Of a stretch of DNA of 64,000 bases, positions 54,811-63,500 are shown one piece after another. Positions within the stretch are counted from its first letter, which is position 1; each line of letters starts with the position of its first letter. The notes beneath the pieces are model-generated. The model saw only the letters and a list, made by a program, of their open reading frames with translations. It did no database searches and was not told the origin of the DNA. The position numbers and the translations under genes were made by a program. Origin of the DNA: Gammaproteobacteria bacterium (lineage in GTDB: Bacteria > Pseudomonadota > Gammaproteobacteria > Steroidobacterales > GCA-2729495); assembly GCA_030746435.1 (NCBI GenBank), contig JASLMV010000013.1, forward strand, positions 1 to 64,000, written 5' to 3'.

Positions 54811-55647
54811 CTACCTCATACCTAAAAGCTTCTTGAGTTTGCTCAGCAGGCTGACTTTGGCCGGAAAGGCTTCCAGCGCCCGCGCGAGTATTACCGACAC
54901 GTTATCCTTTCCACCGTGGTCATTGCTGAGCTGAATGAGTTGCTGACCTACCGTTTCAAGGTTAGCACTAAAAGTGCTGATAGTTAAGTGAATGTCTTCA
55001 TCGTCGACCATGTCCTGAAGACCGTCCGAACACAGCAGGAATACGTCCTCCGGCTCCACCGGGATCTCCTGAAGCTCAACCTGTACAGCTGCTTCGACGC
55101 CAAGAGCCCGGGTCACGTAGTTACGGTTAGTGGAGCGTTCAGCCTCCTCGCGGGAGTAAAAGCCCCTGTCTACCAGTTCCTGGAGCAGGGAATGGTCCAT
55201 CGTAATTTGCTCCAGCCGGTTTTTGCGCATGCGGTACAGGCGTGAATCCCCGACGTGCGCAATCGACATGCGGTTGTCGTAGAAAAGACACGCTACGATA
55301 GTGGTGCCCATGCCTTCGCAGCTGGCCTGGCTCTGTGCGGTCTGATGGATGATTTTGTTGGCACGTGAAATCGCATCCCGTAAAACAATAGTTTGCCTCA
55401 TCATGCCGGTGTCTGCCTCGAGCGACGCCCGGTCTTCACGCAGGCAGGCTTCGGTGGCCAGCTCGATGACTGTTTTTACGGCGATGCTGCTTGCAACTTC
55501 ACCCGCGTTGTAACCGCCCATGCCGTCGGCGAGCACGTACAGGCCCGCATCAAGGTTACTCCCGATAGCGTCTTCGTTGTGGTCCCGCACCTTGCCGGTG
55601 TCGGAAAGTTCCACAGAGTAAAATTTTGATTTCAGACTCGTCGGCAT
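54811..55647 (-). CDS. PP2C-type Ser/Thr protein phosphatase
   Basis: A metal-dependent phosphatase of 278 residues. The PP2C motifs are present: VRDHNEDAIG, VLADGMGGYNAGEVAS, VGDSRLYRMR, LCSDGLQDMV and GGKDNVSVI, with all metal-binding aspartates. It should reverse the action of the kinase encoded just upstream. I use the ATG at 55647 (MPTSLKSKFYSVELSD), two bases after the kinase stop; a start nine codons earlier is possible. Confidence 0.92.
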   Translation of the reverse strand: MPTSLKSKFYSVELSDTGKVRDHNEDAIGSNLDAGLYVLADGMGGYNAGEVASSIAVKTVIELATEACLREDRASLEADTGMMRQTIVLRDAISRANKIIHQTAQSQASCEGMGTTIVACLFYDNRMSIAHVGDSRLYRMRKNRLEQITMDHSLLQELVDRGFYSREEAERSTNRNYVTRALGVEAAVQVELQEIPVEPEDVFLLCSDGLQDMVDDEDIHLTISTFSANLETVGQQLIQLSNDHGGKDNVSVILARALEAFPAKVSLLSKLKKLLGMR

Positions 55648-55649
55648 AA

Positions 55650-58130
55650 CTAGTCCAAAAAGTTTTTGGCGCACTCGCGCAACGCGACCGCCATCTCATG
55701 TCCCGTTGCGAACCGGTCTTCGGGGGCCTTGGCCAGGGCTTTGTTGAGAATGGTGTCCACACATTCCGGCACGTCCTTGCGTACCTGGCAGACTGGAATG
55801 TGGTCCTCATTAACAATTTTGTCCATCAGTTTCGGGATGGAATCGGCTCTGAACGGCGCGTTGCCGGTCAGCAACTGGTAAATGGTTACACCCAGTGAGT
55901 ACAGGTCAGTCTGGCCGGTTATAGCAGCTGCCGAAAGCTGCTCGGGCGACATAAATGACGGCGTTCCCAGGATTACGCCTGTCTTGGTGCGGCTGTTATC
56001 GGTTAATCGTGCGATTCCGAAGTCTGTCAGTTTCAGGGTGTCGGTCCCCGCATGATAAAGCACGTTGGCCGGTTTAATATCGCGGTGTACGACCTTCTGG
56101 TTGTGTGCATAGTGCAGTGCGTCTGCGGCACGGGCGCCAAGTTCAAGCACCCGTTTGGCGGGCAGGAGGTTGTCAGGCTGAGCGCGCTCTAAAAGGGATT
56201 CGCCTTCAAAAAACTCCATTGCAAGGTAAGACATGTCGTCATCTTCGCCGGCATCGTAAATTGTGATGATATTGGGATGGTTCAGCCGACCTGCGGATTC
56301 CGCTTCGCGCCGGAACTGCAGGCGGGCATTCTCCAGAGCGTCCTCGTCGAATTCACGAGCCAGTGCTACGGCCTTAATGGCTACCTTGCGATTGATTGCC
56401 GGATCCTGGCCAAGATAAACGGTGGCCATCGCGCCACGACCTATAACCCGGTCGATTTCGTAACGGCCCAGCTTGCGCCGGTCAAGTGTCCCGGACGTGG
56501 CCGGGGTCTTGCGACGTTTCGGCTTCCGCTGACGGGCTCCCGACAGTTTCTCGAGGAGCTGTTGCACGTCTTTGTAGTTAGAGTCCAGCCTGTTGATATG
56601 CATGAGGACCTGTTCGGCACGGGCAAATTCCCTGGCCCGACCATGCATCTGTGCGATCTTGTAAAGCCTTCCCTTGGTTTGATCCGTTGGCGCCTGCTGG
56701 CGAAGTACGGAGAACTCCAGGTCAAGCTGGCTTTCCTTTTTCGTAGTGACAGCCCTGACCGGACGTAAGGGTTGTTTTACCGCCCGCTGTTGGCGGATTG
56801 TCGCCATATTCCAGATATGCATGGTCCAGACCGCGACCGCTGCAAAGACACCGGCCGAAGCAAATTGCACCCAGATACCCTCGGATACCAGGAACCATGC
56901 TTCGATCATGAGCAGCAGCGTTGCAAGTACCAGGCCGGTTAATGCTGCGCCGATGGTCGGCATATTGGGCATCCATAACAGGATCAGGAACCAGATAGCC
57001 AGCAAGGTACCGATTTCGAAATTGGACAGCCATTCAGGCCGAAGCAGGAAGTCGGACTCGATCAGGTTTGAAAGGCTGGTTGCCGTGACCTCGAGCGGGG
57101 ACATATTTGCATTGACAGGTGTTGCCAGCCCCGGCATCGACGCCACATCCGATTCGCCGATAAGCACGATACGGTCGCGAAAAATTGCTTGGTCGACCTG
57201 ACCCGAATGAACCGAGCTAAGCGTTACTTTCTGAAACGCAGGATCTTCCAGAGTGCCATTATAGTAACGGTTCAGCAGCCGAAATCCGTTATCAGTGTAA
57301 GTAATTGTGTCTTGAAGGTAGACAGCGTTGGGGGCTGCAATAATGATGCCATTATTATCACTGCTCATAGCTGATTTTGCGGCGAGGGCGAGTGACGGCA
57401 AATAAATGCCATCCGCATTAACGACCAGTTCCGCCCATCTCGTTATTCCGTCCGGATCGGGCCAGTAGTTGGTAAACCCTATTGCTCGAACTGCTTTACA
57501 GACATCCTCAGGGGGCACAGAAATGTGGCGTATACGACGACTTTTGCGCATCGATTCTGGTTCGGTCCCTTTGAGGTTTACAGCGTGGTTTGCACAGTTT
57601 GCCGAGGAACTACCTTCGATGTTGATATTGGTAACATACCCGGATAACAGAATATTGTCCGACTTCGCCATTTGTCCTATAAAATCATTGCGCGCGTCGT
57701 AGTTACGCTGTAACTCTTCAATTTGCCCGGCGAGTGGCACAAACTCCCCGGACACCGATTCAACACTATTGGCTAATTTCTGCAGTTTCGCTAGCGCAAG
57801 AATCTGGCTTTCGGCTTGAGCGTCCAAAATGGTCAAGGGCTGGGTGGCAACTACGAGCTTTGCGCCATAGTCGTTAAACAGTGATGTGAGTTGGCTGAAG
57901 CGGGACCCGCTCCAGACGTCTTTGTATTGTTCCGCGCGGGAATCTAACGTAACCAGCACGATTTCATCGCTGGCCGTCTTATACTGGTAGCGCTGGAAAA
58001 AGTCGTAAACCCAGGTTTCAAGGCCGTTAATTCGGCTGATTGTGCTAACCAATAATGCGATTAATATAAGGGCGGCAGCCGGCCACAGTCGGCTGTGCCG
58101 GAAAGAGGATTTTGAGGCTCGGGCTTTCAT
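55650..58130 (-). CDS. CHASE2-domain Ser/Thr protein kinase
   Basis: A receptor-type Hanks kinase of 826 residues. The N-terminal membrane segment (about 13-33) is followed by a periplasmic CHASE2 domain (about 40-370, with VLVTLDSRAEQYKD-like start and DRIVLIGESDVASMPGLATPV). Three more membrane segments follow (about 375-450) and a linker with TPR-like helices. The kinase domain is C-terminal (about 555-820: GRGAMATVYLG, VAIKAV, HRDIKPANVLYH, LTDFGIARL, GTPSFMSPEQ). It is complete in catalytic residues. An in-frame start 22 codons earlier (58196) is less likely. Confidence 0.9.
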   Translation of the reverse strand: MKARASKSSFRHSRLWPAAALILIALLVSTISRINGLETWVYDFFQRYQYKTASDEIVLVTLDSRAEQYKDVWSGSRFSQLTSLFNDYGAKLVVATQPLTILDAQAESQILALAKLQKLANSVESVSGEFVPLAGQIEELQRNYDARNDFIGQMAKSDNILLSGYVTNINIEGSSSANCANHAVNLKGTEPESMRKSRRIRHISVPPEDVCKAVRAIGFTNYWPDPDGITRWAELVVNADGIYLPSLALAAKSAMSSDNNGIIIAAPNAVYLQDTITYTDNGFRLLNRYYNGTLEDPAFQKVTLSSVHSGQVDQAIFRDRIVLIGESDVASMPGLATPVNANMSPLEVTATSLSNLIESDFLLRPEWLSNFEIGTLLAIWFLILLWMPNMPTIGAALTGLVLATLLLMIEAWFLVSEGIWVQFASAGVFAAVAVWTMHIWNMATIRQQRAVKQPLRPVRAVTTKKESQLDLEFSVLRQQAPTDQTKGRLYKIAQMHGRAREFARAEQVLMHINRLDSNYKDVQQLLEKLSGARQRKPKRRKTPATSGTLDRRKLGRYEIDRVIGRGAMATVYLGQDPAINRKVAIKAVALAREFDEDALENARLQFRREAESAGRLNHPNIITIYDAGEDDDMSYLAMEFFEGESLLERAQPDNLLPAKRVLELGARAADALHYAHNQKVVHRDIKPANVLYHAGTDTLKLTDFGIARLTDNSRTKTGVILGTPSFMSPEQLSAAAITGQTDLYSLGVTIYQLLTGNAPFRADSIPKLMDKIVNEDHIPVCQVRKDVPECVDTILNKALAKAPEDRFATGHEMAVALRECAKNFLD

Positions 58131-58254
58131 TTCGACATAGTATCGGGATTGGCCGGTGTCAGGATGAGAACCAAGTGGCGTTTTTCCAGTGCCCATGCGG
58201 GCTACAGCAATTTTTTGGCCACCGGGTTGAGACCGTGATCACATTTTTAAATCG

Positions 58255-59601
58255 ATGAGTAAAGCGACCCTTTCTTACGTCTGTAATGAGTGCGGCGGAC
58301 ATACCCTGAAATGGCAGGGTCAGTGCCCTGCCTGCGGTGCCTGGAATACGCTCGAAACGGCGGCACCAAGGCCGGCAAAACGGTCCGGATATGCCGGCGA
58401 AATCAAGGGCCTGAAACTTGCCGAGGTTCAGCAACCGGAAACGGAACGCATACCCACCGGGATTACTGAATTGGATCGTGTCCTGGGGGGTGGTCTCGTC
58501 AGTGGATCCGTCGTGCTTATCGGCGGTGATCCGGGCATCGGCAAATCGACCTTGCTGCTCCAGGCTGCCGGCAGGCTGCCGGCAGGCTGCCCGGTGCTGT
58601 ACGTTACCGGTGAAGAATCCCTGCAACAAATTGCCATGCGCGCTCACCGGCTGGAAGTAGATACCGACAACCTGGCAGTGCTGGCGGAGACCTGCGTCGA
58701 ACACCTTGTACAGGCCGCAAGTGAATCGCCTGCGAGTTGCATTGTTATCGATTCTATTCAGACCATGTACAGCGAAGACATTGCATCAGCACCGGGTTCT
58801 GTAACGCAACTGCGCGAATCAGCCGCGCAACTAGTGCGGCTGGCTAAAACCACGGGGACAACTGTTTTGCTCGTGGGCCATGTAACCAAGGAGGGCGTAA
58901 TTGCAGGTCCCCGGGTTCTCGAACATATGGTCGATGCAGTTTTATATTTTGAAAGCGAATCAGACAGCCGTTTCCGGATTTTGCGGGCGGTAAAAAACCG
59001 GTTTGGCGCAGCTAACGAATTGGGTATCTTCGCGATGACAGAAGCGGGTATGAGAGAAGTCCGTAACCCGTCGGCCATTTTTCTCTCACAGCATCCGGAG
59101 CCGGTAGCGGGCTGCGTGGTTACAGTCTCGCGCGAGGGTAGCCGGCCGTTGCTGATAGAGGTGCAGGCGTTGGCTGATCAGTCGGGAGGCGCCATGCCGC
59201 GGAGACTGGCGCTCGGCATGGACCAGAACCGGTTGTCCATGTTGCTCGCAACACTGAACCGGCATGCAAATGTATCAGCCTATGACCACGATATTTTTGT
59301 CAACGTCGTCGGTGGTGTGCGGATTTCTGAAACGTCAGCAGACCTGGCTGCGCTCGTCGCGACGGTATCGAGTTTACGGGACCGGCCTGTTCCGGAAGGG
59401 ACTGTCGTGTTTGGCGAAGTCGGCCTTGCGGGGGAAATCCGGCCGGTCGCCTACGGCGAAGAACGGCTTCGGGAGGCGGTAAAACGCGGCTTCACCCATG
59501 CAGTCGTGCCACGGTCCAACCTGCCCAAGAAACCTGTCAAGGGCATTCAGTTGACGGGGGTGGACTATCTTCGTGGCGCGCTGGAAGCGCTCGGTTTCTG
59601 A
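58255..59601 (+). CDS. radA: DNA repair protein RadA
   Basis: RadA is a RecA-like ATPase that promotes branch migration in recombination. The 448 residues include the zinc finger CNECGGH...CPACGAWN, Walker A GGDPGIGKSTLLLQ, the KNRFGAANELGIF signature and a Lon-like C-terminal domain (EGTVVFGEVGLAGEIRPV). Length is normal. A small 11-base tandem repeat near 58563-58590 encodes QAAGRLPAGC. It is divergent from the kinase gene. Confidence 0.96.
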   Translation: MSKATLSYVCNECGGHTLKWQGQCPACGAWNTLETAAPRPAKRSGYAGEIKGLKLAEVQQPETERIPTGITELDRVLGGGLVSGSVVLIGGDPGIGKSTLLLQAAGRLPAGCPVLYVTGEESLQQIAMRAHRLEVDTDNLAVLAETCVEHLVQAASESPASCIVIDSIQTMYSEDIASAPGSVTQLRESAAQLVRLAKTTGTTVLLVGHVTKEGVIAGPRVLEHMVDAVLYFESESDSRFRILRAVKNRFGAANELGIFAMTEAGMREVRNPSAIFLSQHPEPVAGCVVTVSREGSRPLLIEVQALADQSGGAMPRRLALGMDQNRLSMLLATLNRHANVSAYDHDIFVNVVGGVRISETSADLAALVATVSSLRDRPVPEGTVVFGEVGLAGEIRPVAYGEERLREAVKRGFTHAVVPRSNLPKKPVKGIQLTGVDYLRGALEALGF

Positions 59602-59606
59602 CCGGG

Positions 59607-60899
59607 TCAGGCGGCTTTGGGTGGACTCGTCGGATTGGGGTTTCCGATTCGAACCAAGTTGATGATATTTTCGCTCGTTTGCAGGATCTCAACAGGGTAA
59701 TCGCCCAGTTTTAGTCCGGTCCCCTGTGCAGGGATTGTTTCGAGTTGTTCCAGGATCAGACCGTTGAGTGTTTTCGCGCCGTCGGTCGGCAGATGCCAGT
59801 TCATCATCCGGTTCAGGGAACGGATGTTCGCGCCTGCATCGACCAGGAAACTGCTGGAGTCTGTGTCTGGTTTGACGTCGGCGTGCGATGGCATACCGTC
59901 ACTCGCAAACTCGCCGACAATTTCTTCCAGTATGTCTTCCAGTGTCACCAGTCCCTGGATATCACCGTACTCGTCGACGACCAGTGCAGTGCGCCGCCGG
60001 TTGTGTTGAAACTGGACCAGTTGCCTGTGCAATGCCGTGCCTTCCGGAATGAAATACGGGTCTGCCATGATCTGCCGCAGCTTGCGGGCATCGAGGCTGT
60101 CCAGGTGGTCAGTGCCGATCAGGCGCCGCAGGTCCAGGATTCCAAGAATGTTGTCGATACTGTCCTGGTATATCGGCAGCCGGGAATACATGCTGTCGCG
60201 GATCTGGCCGATGATATCGTTCCAGTCGTCGTCGAGATCGAGCCCTATAATTTCGTTATGCGGCACCATCACGTCATCGACTGTCATTTCCTCAAGTTCC
60301 AGGATGCCCTGTAGCATGCGGTGTCGTTTCCGCGGTAACAGCGCGCCGGCCTCGTTAACGATGACCCTGAGTTCGTCAATGGTCAGGTTCTGCTGGTCCA
60401 CGTCGTCAGGGCTGACGCCTATCAGTTTCAAAAGTGTGTTTGAGACCAGGTTGATAGCCCAAATCAATGGGAACGCAAGTTTCTGCAGCGGGTAATAGAT
60501 ATAACTCGCCGGCAGCGCCAGACGTTCCGGTTGCAGGGCGGCCAGCGTTTTCGGCATAACTTCTGCGAACACCAGGACCACAAGCGTGAACACGACGGTC
60601 GCGGCCGCAGATACCCATGCCGAGGGTCCGAACAACTTCAGGGCAATGGCACCGGCAATCATTGCCGCTGTGAAGTTGACAAGGTTATTGCCAAACAGGA
60701 TAAGCGTAATAAGGCGGTCAGGGCGTTTAAGGAGCTGCTCGGCGAAGCGCGCGCCGCGGTGACCCGACCGCGCTTTGTGCCTTAGGCGGTAGCGGTTGAG
60801 GGCGACCAGGGCTGTTTCTGTGCCCGAGAAAAAAGCCGATAAAGTTAGAAGTAAAAACAGGGTTCCGATTAAAAACCCTAGGGGGACATCGTCACTCAA
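59607..60899 (-). CDS. CNNM/CorB-CorC family membrane transporter (YfjD-like)
   Basis: A 430-residue inner-membrane protein with an N-terminal DUF21 membrane domain (FLIGTLFLLLTLSAFFSGTETAL), two CBS domains (DVMVPHNEIIGLD, ALVVDEYGDIQGLVTLEDILEE) and the CorC/HlyC transporter domain at the end. Proteins of this type are linked to Mg2+/Co2+ export or tolerance. It lies next to ffh and is divergently transcribed from it; the ypjD gene common at this place is missing. Confidence 0.9.
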   Translation of the reverse strand: MSDDVPLGFLIGTLFLLLTLSAFFSGTETALVALNRYRLRHKARSGHRGARFAEQLLKRPDRLITLILFGNNLVNFTAAMIAGAIALKLFGPSAWVSAAATVVFTLVVLVFAEVMPKTLAALQPERLALPASYIYYPLQKLAFPLIWAINLVSNTLLKLIGVSPDDVDQQNLTIDELRVIVNEAGALLPRKRHRMLQGILELEEMTVDDVMVPHNEIIGLDLDDDWNDIIGQIRDSMYSRLPIYQDSIDNILGILDLRRLIGTDHLDSLDARKLRQIMADPYFIPEGTALHRQLVQFQHNRRRTALVVDEYGDIQGLVTLEDILEEIVGEFASDGMPSHADVKPDTDSSSFLVDAGANIRSLNRMMNWHLPTDGAKTLNGLILEQLETIPAQGTGLKLGDYPVEILQTSENIINLVRIGNPNPTSPPKAA

Positions 60900-61080
60900 G
60901 AGAGCGCCGCTCCTCTATGACCTTACACATGCCCAATTTGCCTAACCTTGCCCCGGTCTGTCAAGGATGCAGTTCGCGGGTTGCAAGGCTTTGTCGGCGG
61001 GGCTTTCGCAGACCGGGACAGCGGTTACAATGCGGTGGCCCCGGCCTGTTTGACAGGCCATTGTTGCACGGGAGTTATTG

Positions 61081-62433
61081 ATGTTTTCGGGTTTAAGCTC
61101 ACGATTAAGGCAGGTTTCGGGAAAGCTCCGCGGGCGCGGTCGCCTCACCGAAGACAACGTCAAGGATGCGGTACGCGACGTGCGTATGGCGCTCCTGGAG
61201 GCTGACGTCGCCTTGCCTGTCGTAAAAAGTTTTGTCACCCGGGTGCAGGAACGCGCCGTTGGCGCCGAGGTCACCCGTAGCCTGAGCCCCGGCCAGGTCT
61301 TTATAAAAATTCTAAACCAGGAATTAACCCAAACGCTGGGTGGCGACATGGCTGCGCTCGAGTTACGCCAGCAGCCCCCCGCTATTATTTTACTGGCCGG
61401 CCTGCAGGGCGCCGGCAAAACCACGACCGCCGCCAAACTTGCTGCGTACCTCGGGGGCACGCTGAACAAACGGGCGATGCTCGCCAGCCTCGACACAAGA
61501 CGCCCGGCAGCGATGCTGCAGTTACAGCAACTGGCCGAGCGCATAGATGCGCCGTTTGTGCCCTTCGTGCAGGGGGACCAACCTGTAGACATCGCGCTTG
61601 CGGCCCTCGACGCGGCACGTAAGGGCATGATCGATGTGCTTATCCTGGATACCGCGGGACGTACCCAGCTCGAGACCGATTTGCTGGATGAATTGCGGGA
61701 TATCCATGCGGCGACCCGGCCTGTGGAAACGTTGTTCGTCGTCGACAGCATGGCAGGCCAGGACGCCGTGAACGCTGCGCAGGCATTCGGCGAAGCGCTC
61801 GACCTGACCGGCGTCATTTTGACCAAAACGGATGGCGATGCCCGCGGCGGAGCGGCGCTGTCGGTCAAGACCGTTACCGGCAAACCGATCAAGTTCATGG
61901 GCACGGGTGAGGATATCGATGCACTCGAAGTGTTCCACCCGGAGCGGATGGCGGGACGCATCCTCGGGATGGGTGATGTACTGGGGCTGGTCGAGGAAGT
62001 CGAGCAGAAGGTCGACCGTGAAAAAGCGGAAAAACTTGCAGGCAAGCTCAGGAAGGGCAAAGGCTTTGATCTGAGCGATATGCGTGACCAGCTTACCCAG
62101 ATGCTTGAGATGGGCGATATGCAGGGCGTGCTCGAGAAACTGCCCCTGCCGGGCAACGTCGATGCCGCTGCTTTGGCGAAAGGCATCGATACCCGTATGC
62201 TCCGCCGCCAGATTGCCATCATCAACTCCATGACCCCGGGCGAGCGCCGTTTCCCGAAGATTATCAACGGTTCGCGGAAGAAACGGATCGCGAACGGCGC
62301 AGGCTTGCAGATCCAGGACGTGAATCGGCTGATCAAGCAGCACACTCAGATGCAGAAAACCATGAAGAAGATGGGCAAGGGCGGCATGCAGAAAATGCTC
62401 CGCGGCGGCGGCGGACTGCCCCCGCCCCGCTGA
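61081..62433 (+). CDS. ffh: Signal recognition particle protein Ffh
   Basis: Ffh binds 4.5S RNA and signal sequences and delivers nascent membrane proteins to FtsY. The 450-residue protein has an N domain, the GTPase domain (LAGLQGAGKTTTAAKLA, DTAGRTQLETDL, TKTDGDARGGAALS), and a Met-rich M domain ending in GGMQKMLRGGG. I use the ATG at 61081; a TTG one codon earlier is also open. Length is that of the family. Confidence 0.97.
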   Translation: MFSGLSSRLRQVSGKLRGRGRLTEDNVKDAVRDVRMALLEADVALPVVKSFVTRVQERAVGAEVTRSLSPGQVFIKILNQELTQTLGGDMAALELRQQPPAIILLAGLQGAGKTTTAAKLAAYLGGTLNKRAMLASLDTRRPAAMLQLQQLAERIDAPFVPFVQGDQPVDIALAALDAARKGMIDVLILDTAGRTQLETDLLDELRDIHAATRPVETLFVVDSMAGQDAVNAAQAFGEALDLTGVILTKTDGDARGGAALSVKTVTGKPIKFMGTGEDIDALEVFHPERMAGRILGMGDVLGLVEEVEQKVDREKAEKLAGKLRKGKGFDLSDMRDQLTQMLEMGDMQGVLEKLPLPGNVDAAALAKGIDTRMLRRQIAIINSMTPGERRFPKIINGSRKKRIANGAGLQIQDVNRLIKQHTQMQKTMKKMGKGGMQKMLRGGGGLPPPR

Positions 62434-62538
62434 TCGAAATAGGGGGGGTGCTGCAGGGCGGGAGCCCCGGATTCGGCCCGGGGCCCGAAAAAGGCCCGAA
62501 AAGGCCAAAGAATCAGGCACAGAAAAGCCTCTGGCGGG

Positions 62539-62566
62539 TTCACATCCGGCAAATTTCCAGTAGAAT
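62539..62566 (+). promoter_or_regulatory. Probable promoter of the rpsP-rimM-trmD operon
   Basis: TTCACA (62539-62544) and TAGAAT (62561-62566) are 16 bases apart, with a G+C-rich stretch at the expected start. It lies directly before the hairpin with a T run. Confidence 0.5.
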
Positions 62567-62580
62567 TGCGCGGTTACAGA

Positions 62581-62612
62581 TCGGCGGAGCAGGCGTTCCG
62601 CCGAGTTTTTTT
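62581..62612 (+). terminator. Hairpin with T run between ffh and rpsP
   Basis: An 8-bp stem (TCGGCGGA/TCCGCCGA) with an 8-base loop is followed by G and seven T. It may end ffh transcription, or, because it lies just beyond the probable rpsP promoter, attenuate the ribosomal-protein operon. Confidence 0.7.
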
Positions 62613-62654
62613 AGTGTCTCGTATTTATCAGGACAGGTTTAGGAGCAGGAACAG

Positions 62655-62939
62655 ATGGTTACCATCCGTTTATCACGGGGCGGAGCCAAGAAGCGGCCGT
62701 TCTATCACATCGTTGTGACGGATCAGAGAAACCGCCGCGACGGCCGTTACATCGAGCGACTCGGGTATTTCAACCCGATTGCTGTCGATGGCAAGGATCA
62801 GATTCGTATTGATATTCCGCGTGTTGATTACTGGATCGGGCAGGGTGCGCAGCCTTCTGATCGTGTCAGCACGTTACTCAAGGGTTACAGAAAAGGGCAG
62901 GGCATGGATGCAGCCCCGGACGCCGCGACGGACGCCTGA
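62655..62939 (+). CDS. rpsP: 30S ribosomal protein S16
   Basis: S16 stabilises the 5' domain of 16S rRNA. The 94-residue protein begins [20 protein letters not shown], followed by [14 protein letters not shown] and [16 protein letters not shown], all diagnostic. The last dozen residues (Ala/Asp rich) are an extra tail. It is the first gene of rpsP-rimM-trmD. Confidence 0.97.
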   Translation: MVTIRLSRGGAKKRPFYHIVVTDQRNRRDGRYIERLGYFNPIAVDGKDQIRIDIPRVDYWIGQGAQPSDRVSTLLKGYRKGQGMDAAPDAATDA

Positions 62940-62965
62940 CACTAAGACCAGGCAGGACCCTGCCC

Positions 62966-63484
62966 ATGGAGCAGAACAAGTCTGCAGTGCTGGTTGGCAA
63001 AATTACCGGAGCGTATGGCGTTAAAGGCTGGCTAAAAGTCAGTTCTTTTACGGAGCCGCCCGAAAATATTTTTGGCTACAAGCCATGGCAACTGCGGAGT
63101 CGGGATTCGACACGCAAGGTGGAGTTGCTGGCCGGTAAGACGCACAGCAAAGGATTGGTCGTCCAGCTCGACGGCGTCGATGACCGAGACAAAGCGGAAC
63201 GGCTTAAAGGCATGGAGATTGTGGTGGAACGCAGTCAGTTGCCAACGCCCGCAGAAGGCCATTACTACTGGACTGACCTTGAAGGTCTGCAGGTGGAGAC
63301 GGGTGACGGCAGGCAACTGGGTTATGTAGATCACCTTATGGAAGCGGGCGCGGCAGATGTGATGGTGGTAACGGGCGACGAACGGCACCTCATCCCGTTT
63401 GTGCTAGACGATACCGTATTAAGCGTTGACCTTGCGACCGGCTGTATCCGGGTAAATTGGGACGCTGACAGGCAGGACGACTGA
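62966..63484 (+). CDS. rimM: 16S rRNA maturation factor RimM
   Basis: RimM helps assemble the head of the 30S subunit. The 172-residue protein shows [18 protein letters not shown] at the start, the [14 protein letters not shown]-barrel block, ADVMVV and the ending LIPFV...[12 protein letters not shown], as usual. It lies between rpsP and trmD, the invariant order. Confidence 0.96.
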   Translation: MEQNKSAVLVGKITGAYGVKGWLKVSSFTEPPENIFGYKPWQLRSRDSTRKVELLAGKTHSKGLVVQLDGVDDRDKAERLKGMEIVVERSQLPTPAEGHYYWTDLEGLQVETGDGRQLGYVDHLMEAGAADVMVVTGDERHLIPFVLDDTVLSVDLATGCIRVNWDADRQDD

Positions 63485-63500
63485 GCACAGGACAGGCTGG

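Noticed and set aside
60900-61077. A ypjD-like gene between the CorB-type gene and ffh
   Set aside because: The gap is only 178 bases and holds no cytochrome-assembly-like frame; the gene is simply not here.
60942-62345. A 467-codon open frame on the minus strand
   Set aside because: It is antisense to ffh, and its product is Ser/Arg/Pro rich with no family pattern. Ffh is certain on the other strand.
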